Positions 36,610 to 46,109 of a DNA stretch of 64,000 nucleotides are shown here, piece after piece. The stretch is from Mikania micrantha. Lineage: Eukaryota > Streptophyta > Magnoliopsida > Asterales > Asteraceae. The DNA lies in contig CM018695.1 of NCBI GenBank assembly GCA_009363875.1, positions 64,165,433 to 64,229,432 on the forward strand, given 5' to 3'. The notes beneath the pieces are model-generated. The model saw only the letters and a list, made by a program, of their open reading frames with translations, did no database searches and was not told where the DNA came from. Position numbers and translations under genes: made by a program. Position 1 is the first letter of the stretch; each line of letters starts with the position of its first letter.

Positions 36610-37454
36610 CACTTATAACTGAAAAGCCGGTAGCTGAGAAGAAACTTGAAGATATACCTATAGTTTGTGAGTTTCCGGAGGTATTTCCAGAAGACTTGCC
36701 GGGATTACCGCCTGTGAGACAGGTGGAATTCCGAATCGATCTTACACCAGACGCAGCACCGATAGCTAGGGCGCCTTATCGACTTGCACCGTCAGAAATG
36801 CAAGAGTTATCCACACAATTGCAAGAATTGTTGGATAAGGGTTTCATACGACCTAGTTTTTCACCGTGGGGAGCTCCAGTATTGTTTGTAAAGAAGAAGG
36901 ACGGAACTTTTCGTATGTGTATCGATTACCGGGAATTGAATAAGGTTACTATCAAGAACCGGTATCCGTTACCCAGGATTGACGATCTGTTCGATCAGTT
37001 GCAAGGTTCGAGTTACTACTCGAAGATTGATCTCAGGTCGGGTTATCATCAATTAAGAGTCCAGGAGGAGGATATTCCAAAGACAGCATTTAGGACGCGC
37101 TATGGCCATTATGAGTTCTTGGTCATGCCATTTGGGTTGACAAACGCTCCAGCTGTATTCATGGATCTCATGAATCGTGTTTGTAAACCTTATCTTGATA
37201 AGTTTGTCATTGTTTTCATTGATGACATTCTCATCTATTCAAAGTCTGAGGAGGAACATGCTGAACATCTTCGATTACTACTAGAGCTATTGAAACAAGA
37301 ACAACTGTATGCTAAGTTCTCGAAATGTGATTTCTGGATGCGAGAAGTACAGTTCTTGGGTCACATAGTTAATGAAAAGGGCATACATGTTGATCCAGCG
37401 AAGATTGAAGCGATTAAGAATTGGGAAGCGCCAAAGACCCCTACCGAGGTATGA
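36600..37454 (+). pseudogene. Tekay reverse transcriptase segment
   Basis: Continues the gag-protease in a different frame. Reverse transcriptase motifs are present in order: VKKKDGTFRMCIDYRELN, SKIDLRSGYHQ, FGLTNAPAVF, and the catalytic FIDDIL (in place of YVDD). The frame stops at TGA 37452-37454, where the next frame continues without a gap into QFLGLAGYYRRF. CGA to TGA is the likely change, so this is a nonsense mutation in the connection to RNase H. The domain itself looks intact. Confidence 0.9.
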
Positions 37455-39506
37455 CAATTCCTTGGTTTGGCGGGTTATTATCGACGATTCATTGAGGGTT
37501 TCTCAAAGATCGCTCAACCACTTACAACTCTGACGCACAAAGGAACAAAGTATAACTGGACGGATACACAAGAAGCTGCATTCCAGTTATTGAAACAGAA
37601 GCTTTGCAGTGCACCGATTCTATCCTTACCGGAAGGAACGGAAGACTTTGCGGTGTATTGTGACGCATCTGGACAGGGTTTGGGATGTGTGTTGATGCAA
37701 CGGGATAAAGTGATCGCTTATGCTTCCAGACAACTACGAACACACGAAAAGAATTACACTACTCATGACTTGGAGTTAGGAGCAGTGGTTTTTGCTTTGA
37801 AGATTTGGAGGCATTATCTGTATGGAACTAAGTGTACTATTTACACTGATCATAAGAGTTTGCAACATATCTTTGATCAGAAGGAGCTTAACATGAGGCA
37901 ACGACGATGGGTTGAATTGTTGAACGATTATGAGTGTGCGATTAAGTATCACCCGGGAAAGGCTAATGTCGTAGCCGATGCTTTGAGCAGAAAAGATACA
38001 ACGGGAACAAGACGGGTTCGCGCACTTATGATGACGATACATACTGACTTACCTGACAAGGTACATAGTGCTCAGATTGAGGCTTTGAAAACGGAAAACT
38101 TAGTACCGGAATCTTTACGAGGAATGGAAGAACAATTGAATGTTAAACCTGATGGAATTCGTTATTTCATTGATCGAATGTGGATACCTTTGTATGGAGG
38201 TTTAAGGGAACTCGTGATGGACGAAGCACACAAGTCTAGATATTCAGTCCATCCGGGATCAGACAAGATGTACCATGACTTGAAGGCACTGTATTGGTGG
38301 CCTCACATGAAAGCTGATATTGCTAAGTACGTTAGCAAATGTTTGACTTGTTCGAAAGTCAAAGTTGAATATCAGAAGCCATCTGGTTTACTACAACAAC
38401 CAGAGATACCGATGTGGAAATGGGAACAGATTTCAATGGATTTTATTACTAAGTTACCTCGTACACCGAGTGGTTGTGATACGATATGGGTAATTGTCGA
38501 TCGATTAACGAAATCTGCACACTTCTTAGCAATCAAGGAAACTGACAAGATGGAGAAGTTGACTCGTATTTACATTAAGGAAGTAGTAGCACGGCATGGT
38601 GTGCCAATATCTATCATATCAGATCGGGATGCCCGGTTTACTTCAAATTTTTGGAAATCTCTTCATAAGTCATTGGGGACTCGCTTAGATATGAGTACCG
38701 CCTATCATCCACAGACCGACGGTCAGAGTGAACGAACAATTCAAACGCTCGAGGATATGTTACGAGCTTGTGTAATTGACTTTGGTGATAGCTGGGAGAA
38801 TCATTTACCGTTGGTGGAGTTCTCTTACAACAACAGTTATCATACAAGTATTCAAGCAGCACCGTTTGAAGCTTTGTATGGTCGCAAATGTCGTTCACCA
38901 GTTTGCTGGGCTGAAATTGGTGACAGTCAGATAACAGGTCCTGAACTGGTGCACGAAACAACAGAGAAGATAGTTCAAATCCGGAACCGTATGGCAGCGG
39001 CTCGGGATCGCCAGAAGAGTTATGCAGACAAACGTCGCAAGCCGTTAGAATTTCAAGTAGGAGACCGAGTTCTTCTAAAAGTATCACCTTGGAAAGGTGT
39101 GATACGATTCGGCAAGCGTGGCAAGCTTAGTCCACGTTACGTAGGACCTTTTGAGATTCTGAAAAGGATTGGTCCGGTTGCGTACCAACTCAAACTACCG
39201 GATGAACTCAGTGGAGTTCATGATGTCTTTCATGTATCGAATTTAAAGAAATGTCTTTCTGATGAGACATTGATTGTACCGTTGGAAGAAATACAAGTAG
39301 ATGAACAACTGCGATTCATTGAAGAACCAGCAGAGATCATGGACCGAGAGGTCAAACAACTGAAGCAAAGCAAGATTCCAATAGTCAAAGTCCGATGGAA
39401 TTCAAGACGGGGTCCTGAATTCACATGGGAACGGGAAGACCAAATGATGAAGAAATATCCTCATTTATTCAAGACAGCTACTGCTAACACTGAGAGCGCA
39501 CGTTAA
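37455..39506 (+). CDS. Tekay RNase H, integrase and chromodomain segment
   Basis: Read through after the stop at 37452. RNase H with YCDASGQG, TDHKSLQ and the ADALSR end; integrase HHCC zinc region (H..H, CLTCSKVK); integrase core with WVIVDRLTKSAH, ISDRDARF and the glutamate in YHPQTDGQSERT; the conserved KVSPWKGV and FEILKRIGPVAY stretch; and a C-terminal chromodomain (EIMDREVKQLKQS, GPEFTWERED). Stop at 39506. The chromodomain places it among chromoviruses and would direct integration to heterochromatin in a working element. Confidence 0.92.
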   Translation, partial: QFLGLAGYYRRFIEGFSKIAQPLTTLTHKGTKYNWTDTQEAAFQLLKQKLCSAPILSLPEGTEDFAVYCDASGQGLGCVLMQRDKVIAYASRQLRTHEKNYTTHDLELGAVVFALKIWRHYLYGTKCTIYTDHKSLQHIFDQKELNMRQRRWVELLNDYECAIKYHPGKANVVADALSRKDTTGTRRVRALMMTIHTDLPDKVHSAQIEALKTENLVPESLRGMEEQLNVKPDGIRYFIDRMWIPLYGGLRELVMDEAHKSRYSVHPGSDKMYHDLKALYWWPHMKADIAKYVSKCLTCSKVKVEYQKPSGLLQQPEIPMWKWEQISMDFITKLPRTPSGCDTIWVIVDRLTKSAHFLAIKETDKMEKLTRIYIKEVVARHGVPISIISDRDARFTSNFWKSLHKSLGTRLDMSTAYHPQTDGQSERTIQTLEDMLRACVIDFGDSWENHLPLVEFSYNNSYHTSIQAAPFEALYGRKCRSPVCWAEIGDSQITGPELVHETTEKIVQIRNRMAAARDRQKSYADKRRKPLEFQVGDRVLLKVSPWKGVIRFGKRGKLSPRYVGPFEILKRIGPVAYQLKLPDELSGVHDVFHVSNLKKCLSDETLIVPLEEIQVDEQLRFIEEPAEIMDREVKQLKQSKIPIVKVRWNSRRGPEFTWEREDQMMKKYPHLFKTATANTESAR

Positions 39507-40069
39507 ATTTCGGGACGAAATTTCCTTCAACAAGGGGATGACGTGATGCTTTCACACATCAACACTGCAAATTTCAAACTGTAAGCACAAACGTTTTAGT
39601 TATTCAATTGATTTTGTTACAGATATTTGTGCTACATTACATTTTATATGTTTTATGTGCTACATTTCATATGTTACATGTTATGGTAGTACATACACGA
39701 TTGGTTACATACATTTTGCTATGCGCGGGGTTGCATAGTACATTGATTACATACACTTTGCTATGTGCGGGGTTGCATAGTACAAACAGTTTCAGACACT
39801 CACTATGTGTGAGGTTACACAACACAATATGATCAAACACAAACAGTCACAGTTAGGTGAACTAACTAGTGAACACGCAAAACAGTTACATTGAACGATC
39901 ACAATTGAGTTGTGATGTTGCAAGCATTAGACTTTGTGTGTGAGTACACACAAGCACACAGAATGATCAAATCACACTATCACGTACGATTTAAACTCGT
40001 AAGTAGTTTCCTAACTACTCTTAACACTTGCTAATTTTCGGGACGAAAATTTCTTCAACAAGGGGATGA
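39507..40069 (+). other. Tekay 3' untranslated region with two tract modules
   Basis: The module TTTCGGGACGAAATTT...TCAACAAGGGGATGA occurs at about 39508-39545 and again at about 40034-40069; the second copy abuts the LTR and is the polypurine tract in use. Between them are about three imperfect repeats with the hairpin-forming GCTATG...CATAG and CGGGGTTGCATAGTAC (39660-39830). Confidence 0.8.
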
Positions 40070-42837
40070 TGTGACAATCCGACTTTTCACACTAACCTTG
40101 TTAACGGAAGTTGGTGCTATCACAGGCCCAACAAGGTCAATCAAGGCCAATAAGACCAATGAAGGTCCAACAGGCCCAACAAGGCCAATCAAAGCCCAAT
40201 AATACCAATGAAGGCCTAACAAAATCAAGGAAGGCCCGGTAAGGCCCAATGGAGTCTATGAGGGCCCAATAAGATTAATTTAGGCCCAGTAAAGCCAAAG
40301 AAGATCCAGTGAAGTCAAGGAAGACCCAACAAGACAAATCAGTTCCAATAAAGCCTATGAAGGCCCAACAGAACTAAGTTAGGCCCAACAGGGGCAAATG
40401 AGGCCCAATGTAATCAAATTAAGGCCCAATAAGGCCCAGGGAGGCCCAAGGAAATCTAGGAAGGCCCAGTAAAGTTTAGATAGGCCCAATTGTAATTAAG
40501 AAGCCCAATTGAGCAAATTTAATCTAGCAATGAGTTAAATGACCCAATTAATGAAAATTCGGAATTTTCGGTTTAACTTTGTTAACCGAAATGTTAAGTG
40601 ATTGATCTAGAATGATTTCTAAGGGTTGAATTAAGTGAAATAAGTCTAAAATACTTAGATAATAGGATTTTAATTTGTATATGATTAGAAGGATCAATTT
40701 TGACTTTCTTAAAGTCAAAATTCGGAATAAAAGTGGTGAATAATTGCAATTAAACCCGAAATCAATCACAAATTGAGTTGTAACTGATCATTTACCCTCC
40801 TTAATCATCATATTGATGATTATCATTAACGATTAGCGGTTACAAGAGCAAATAATGTCGAATTGGTTTCCAAGGGGCACAAAAAGTTGAAACCGTAGCC
40901 CTATATACCTAAAACCCCAACATTCGACCAAATTTCGCAACATTGAACTCTCAGAACTCTTATTCGGCATCTTTAGGGTCTACATCATTCATCAATTCGA
41001 TCTTATAAGCAGCGGGAGGAAGGATTCGATCGGGTATAGGCCGAACCTAGGGCTTGAAAGTGAACTACAAGAATTCGATATCAAAACAGGTAAGCTATCA
41101 TTCCTGTACACTCTAAAACTTCCGAATAAGCATAAACCTATATCAATTTTAGGTTCCAACAACGAATTGATAGAACTCGATTGCTAGGGTTCTTAGCAAA
41201 GTCGGTTTTGGGGGTTTTCTATCAAATGAGTTTAGAAACGAAATTGAATAGTTCTATTAGTTTCAGAAGGATCCGATTGAGGTTAATCCTATGTTAATTA
41301 TATCAAAGTTCAACGAATTAGGAGGTTTCGATTCTAGGGTTCATAAGATGAAAATGAATTTGGGATTTTTACTTATAGTGGTTATAATAATCGAATTAAT
41401 CATGTAGGCAGGGTCGAAATGTTTATGTTAATGAAAACCCAATGGTTTTAGGCTGGATCGAATTCGAATCAAGGTTTAATTTGAGTGTGTATGCTTCGGC
41501 TACAATGGAAAAGGGGGGAACCGACTCATCATGGTTTAAAAGATTTAATTCTCAGATAGTTAACGCGAAACCCTAGCGGGCGAGATGGTTAGATGCTGTG
41601 TGTTTGGAGTTGTGGGTCGCGGGTTCGAGTCCCGGGCCAACCATATTTTTGAGTTTTTAACATTTTTAGTGTTTTAATCATAAGTCATTCATTTTAACTC
41701 CGAATTAACCCGTTCAAGTTGCGTTGGAACCGTAACGAGAATACGAATGCATTAGAATGATAAAATTTATATTTTAGTCCGAACACGAAATCGCGTATAA
41801 TTACGGTTAATTGAATAAAATCAAATATGATTTTATTTAATCGATTTCAGTGACACGCGTACTTCCGTATGCCTAATTCTCACACTTTAACATACGTGTG
41901 TTGACACGTATGTGATTTCAAGCACAAAACGATTATTCGAATAACAATAAGTTATTGTTTAAATCACAGATTCTTCGTAGAGGATTTCTACGCAAGTTCA
42001 CACGTGTTTGATTATTCTACTACTATCAAAGGTGCGTACACGGCCCCTTTCTTATTTTAAACTGTTTTGGGGGAGAAAACATGTGCAACAAACTGATTTT
42101 AGATACATATCACTTGCATGAGTTATCTGTTTACATTATGTGAAAACATATCAACTTGAAAGTCCTTACACACCTCGAACCGTTTAGTTTGCTGTAATGC
42201 AAAGCGTGGTAGTTGGAAATAGATCTATTAGGTTTGACAAACCTCACCTGGTAGATGGGATCTACGCAGGTGTTTGACTGACCAAACACAATTTTACTAT
42301 TGTTGTGATAGACAATAGTGGCAAGGCGAAAACATGCTATAGCATGGCAACTAGTCAGCTTCGGTGTCGAACACGTATGTAAATAGTTTATATGACTAGC
42401 TATCATGACTGTGCATTTGTGATTATGTTATCTACAACTTATTATTCAAACTGATGTTTTGAACACTGTGATTATTTAAAACCTGTGTTATGCACCAACC
42501 ATTGTGTTGACTTGATTTGCATGTTTTCTCAGGACGCTAAGGCGCGCGTAACAGCTGGCATGGACTAGGAAGATAGAGTCTCATGCATTTCTTTCACTTT
42601 GATTATTTAAATCTGAATATTTTAGTACTTTGAATTGTAATGTTTGATTTACAACTGTTTATGGTTTTTAAACGCTTCCGCACTTTTTGTAAACTCTGGT
42701 TATTATGTTTGTTTTAAAGACCAACGTATGTTTTTGAAATTCATATAGAGGTCTTCGCTATGTCTAATGATCTGAGATCCTGGTTTGTCACGTTCCCAAA
42801 CGGTATGATTCCGTTAGTTGGAATTGGGGGTGTGACA
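40070..42837 (+). repeat. 3' LTR of the Tekay element
   Basis: Same length as the 5' LTR, and one base difference is seen by eye. The tRNA-like module is at 41576-41643 and the intron-like cassette at 42032-42532. Confidence 0.95.
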
Positions 42838-42909
42838 CCTACGAGCGGTGCGTTCAATTTCTGGATCAAAATTTAGAGGTGAAGATCTCCCAGAATATCT
42901 AGTATGCAT
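42838..42909 (-). CDS. Tat/Athila-type gag-pro, first codons
   Basis: The minus-strand ATG at 42909 opens a frame with the FDPEIERTAR motif typical of the gag start in this lineage. The frame meets the continuation at 31111 once the 5-bp duplication is counted once. The Tekay element therefore broke this gene at about codon 24. Confidence 0.8.
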
Positions 42910-43003
42910 GCAAACCTGTAATTACCTGCACACTAACACAACCCGTGTAAATCTGACAAATAAAACAAAACAAAATGTAATTGAAAGTAATTTGCGCACG
43001 ACT

Positions 43004-43020
43004 CCCCGGCAACGGCGCCA
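43004..43020 (-). other. Primer-binding site, tRNA-Asp
   Basis: Same TGGCGCCGTTGCCGGGG as at 25071-25087. It starts 5 nt inside the LTR that ends at 43026. Confidence 0.88.
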
Positions 43021-43025
43021 AAATT

Positions 43026-44345
43026 TGATCGGTGTCGAAGTACCAACCAAAAATAAGAGTTTTCACTCAAGTCCTACTACCCAAATTAGTTAGGGAAGTC
43101 GGGTATCGATCCACGAAGAGTCAAGTGGAAATCACTTTCAACACAAACTAACTACCTATTTGCAATTGAAACTTAAACTTGAAAAGGTTGAATTTAGGGT
43201 TTAGAATAAAAACAATTAACTTGAACCGAAACAAACAAGTTAAAACAAAGATTTGTAAACAATTAATGGAAAAGGTGATCACTCCGGGTTTCGAATTAAG
43301 AAGACAATTAGGTTTTTATTAATTTGTCAATTGGGAATCACATCGACATGATTCATGCTTTAATTGATAAACATGTATGGTTTTTGAGAACAAAGCAATG
43401 ATCTTGTTGACAACCGATAACTAGACCGATGTTGTTGACTTGATTGATTACGTGTTCTACAAAAGCCAATGATTTCTAAAAGACTTTAAAACCCAATTCC
43501 GTTAATTACCCATTCAATCATACGATGAATGAAAAGAAAGCAATAAACTTGAACTTAGAATTGCAAAGTAAACCTAGAAATCGTAACCGTTTACAATCAA
43601 GCAATATTGAATCCACGAATCTAAGAGAAACGAATTCAATACCAATGTTTAACAAATCAAATAACAAAACTAATCATCAAACCTAATTCTCTACCCGGAG
43701 ACGACCACGAGAAGCTTAGCCGGACATCTCGATGCTTGAATCTTCAATCTTCATGTGAAATTGCATGATGTAATCTCGATCTTGATGGTTGAATTGATGT
43801 TTTGTGGCCTTAAAACGCTCCATAAGTACCCCAAAATCGCCCTAGAAGTGCTCCACAAAGTCCCCAATTCGTCCTAGGAAGATCCCCCCCATGAAAATAG
43901 GCAAATTAGGGTTAAAAAGGTGTTTTCCGCGTTTTGGGCGTAGCCTACGCCCACCCCGGGCGTAGCCTACGCTGGGCACATCTGAACGGTGGTAAAATTC
44001 TGTCAACGCTGCATTTTTGGGCGTGGCCTACGCCCGGGCGTAGCCTACGCTGACTTGGGCGTAGCCTACGCCCAGTCTGATCTCACCAACCTCTTCGTCT
44101 CGTCGAGAAACTCAGTTTTCATATATTATGGATTCCGTAACTCTTCTTCTAGCTCAAGATATGCGCTTCCGAAGTTCTGAGCTTTCCGCTACTGTTTCTG
44201 ATCTGTCTGTGCCTCGTTTTACGTCATTAACATCCCCGGGCATCCATCTAACGCATCTTTACCTGCAAATCAACATTGTATCTCAAAGTATCATTGTTCC
44301 ATGTGAAATGCACATAAAAACGCAACTTTAAACGATAAAAACACA
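43026..44345 (-). mobile_element. Tat/Athila-type 5' LTR (copy a)
   Basis: Minus-strand LTR of about 1320 bp, starting TGTGTTTTTATCG at 44345 and ending ACACCGATCA at 43026, followed by the tRNA-Asp site and the gag-pro leader. Palindromes of the GGGCGTAGCCTACGCCC type cluster at 43936-44072. Its U5 is of the same subtype as copy c (23675), not copy b (25091). Confidence 0.85.
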
Positions 44346-44448
44346 TGTAGCTTCTGTCCAGACCAAATCCATCCATCTAAGAGCTTCTAAGGTAGTTTCC
44401 TATACTTATCTATCGTTAGATCAAACATGCAATGGGTAAAAACCCACT
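44346..44448 (+). mobile_element. Family-A-like LTR, right piece
   Basis: Resumes the LTR interrupted at 23674. TTCTAAGGTAGTTT and ATGCAATGGGTAAAAACCCA match the family-A LTR near 15383-15440. It ends abruptly against copia sequence. Confidence 0.7.
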
Positions 44449-44966
44449 ACAGAAGTGAAGGAATGGAAACATTGTTGGGTATAGTGATAGTAGCCACAAT
44501 GTTGATCGTGATGATGGAAGAAGCACGTCTGGGCATGTGTTTTATCTGGGTAGTGGTCCGATCACACGGAATTCTTAGAAGCAAGCAACCGTAGCCTTGT
44601 CATCGTGTGATGCCGAGTTTATGGCGGCTGCATCTGCTACGTGTCGAGCTATTTGGTTGAGAGGATTGCTAAGTGAAATGATAGGTGCTGAGCTGTAAAG
44701 AGTTGAGATTAGAGTTGATAATAAATCAGCTATGGCGCTAGCTGAAAATCCAGTGTTCCATAGTAGAAGTAAACACATTGATACGAGGAATCATTTCATT
44801 CGTGAAAGTATTGAAAAGAATCAAGTAAAAATTGAGTATGTGAATGGTAACTTGCAAAAGGCTGACATTCTTACTAAGGCTCTTGGATGAGTGAAGTTTA
44901 CTGAAATGAGAAGGTTGTTGGGAGTTGAAGAACAGGCTGATACAAGCTTAGGATTAAAAGGGTGAT
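44449..44966 (+). pseudogene. Ty1-copia RNase H fragment
   Basis: Reads GYSDSSHNVD, RSTSGHVFYLGSGPI, KQATVALSSCDAEFMAAA, RAIWLRGLL, DNKSAMALAENP, HSRSKHIDTRNHFIRE and LTKALG, the classic C-terminal RNase H of copia polyproteins. In-frame stops follow TRNS (near 44578) and IGAEL (near 44696). A purine tract TAAAAGGGTGA precedes a TGTTGATC at 44967, the likely 3' LTR start. Confidence 0.88.
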
Positions 44967-46034
44967 TGTTGATCTAATCCTAAGTTTTGGGGATATAATC
45001 GAGTCAATGATTTATCCTTAATAATAGATGTTTAGTTATAATTCTATGATGTGTGATAAACATGAGTGTTATAATTGTAATCTAATCAATGATACTTATC
45101 TTAAGTTTGTGATTAATATAAATACACCTGCCAATGTTTGTGGTATGGGTATTCTAATAGAGATTCAGTTTTTGAGAAGTTTTCTGAATAATATTGGAGT
45201 GTATTCCACAAAGATCATTGTGTGTGTTTGTGTTTATGCTAAGTTCGGTACTTGAAGGAGAGCGTACCTGAAATCGGTGATATTAGTGATGACGGATGTT
45301 GCAGACAGAAGAAGGTAGAAGGAAAGGGGAAAACGTGAAGATGTACTATGTGTAGCGTATATTAGGGGTGTCGTTCGGGTTGGTTATTCGGGTTTCGGGT
45401 TGCTCGAGTCGGGTTATTCGGGTTTTTGTAATATGAAATTGGAACCGAGAACCGAACCATTTAACTTCGGTTTAATTGGTTCTCGGGTTTCGGTTCTCGG
45501 GTTTAATCGGGTTGGGTTAAACGGTTCTCGGGTAATACTTGAAAAACTAATATTCTATTTTTCAAACAAATAAAATTAAAACATGTTTAACCAAAACATA
45601 CATTTCCTTAAAAATTTTAAATGTTTAACCATAACATAACTAAAACGTGTTTAACCAAAAAATACATTTCTTCAATATTATCAAAACATATAGAGGATTT
45701 GAAAATCAAAAAATGTTACCGCCTCTTAGAACCCTAGTTTGGGTTATTCGGGTTTACCCAAACAAACCTCCTGGGTACCCAAGGACCGAACCATTCTAAG
45801 TTTTCGGGTTCAGGTAATAGGCTTTTTCGGGTTGTGTATTTTCGGGTTCGGGTTTTTCTGGTTCGGGTAGGTGTTTTTCGGGTTGGTTCTTCGGGTTCAG
45901 GTAAAAAACACACCCCTAGCGTATATGTATAATGTATGTATTTATGTTTCTTTGATTTAATAGGTTGTAGATTATGCATCACTAACATAAAAAAGTGAAT
46001 AGTGTTTTACTGAGGAGAAATATCTTTGCAAATT
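44967..46034 (+). mobile_element. Copia 3' LTR, split by a MITE
   Basis: Begins TGTTGATCTAATCC straight after the purine tract. The end is tentative, at a CA near 46034. It contains the hAT MITE 45363-45918. The ORF at 45028-45255 has no domain and is LTR sequence. Confidence 0.5.
45363..45918. mobile_element. hAT-type MITE, 556 bp
   Basis: Terminal repeats TAGGGGTGT / ACACCCCTA, flanked by a perfect 8-bp duplication GCGTATAT (45355-45362 and 45919-45926). The interior is mostly CGGGTT / AACCCG words on both sides of an AT-rich centre. Same class as 4029-4408. Confidence 0.9.
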
Positions 46035-46109
46035 AATATATAATAATGATCAATATTTAATATAAGAAAGAAAGAAAAATTAAAATTTAAAATAATATTT
46101 TGTAAAAAA

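Larger units (their letters stand above)
31112..42837 (+). mobile_element. Full-length Tekay-type Ty3 chromovirus, 11.7 kb
   Basis: Two 2768-bp LTRs (TGTGACAATCC...GGGTGTGACA) are flanked by a perfect CCTAC duplication (31107-31111 and 42838-42842). Order inside: tRNA-iMet primer site, an extra upstream ORF, gag-protease, reverse transcriptase, RNase H, integrase, chromodomain, 3' untranslated region, polypurine tract. The chromodomain and long LTRs point to the Tekay/Del lineage. By eye the LTRs differ at only one base (T at 32954 against G at 41912), so insertion is very recent. One frameshift and one nonsense codon interrupt gag-pol. Confidence 0.95.

Noticed and set aside
43989..44331. 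Small plus-strand ORFs, with a twin at 26163-26366
   Set aside because: They recur only because both lie in copies of the same minus-strand LTR.
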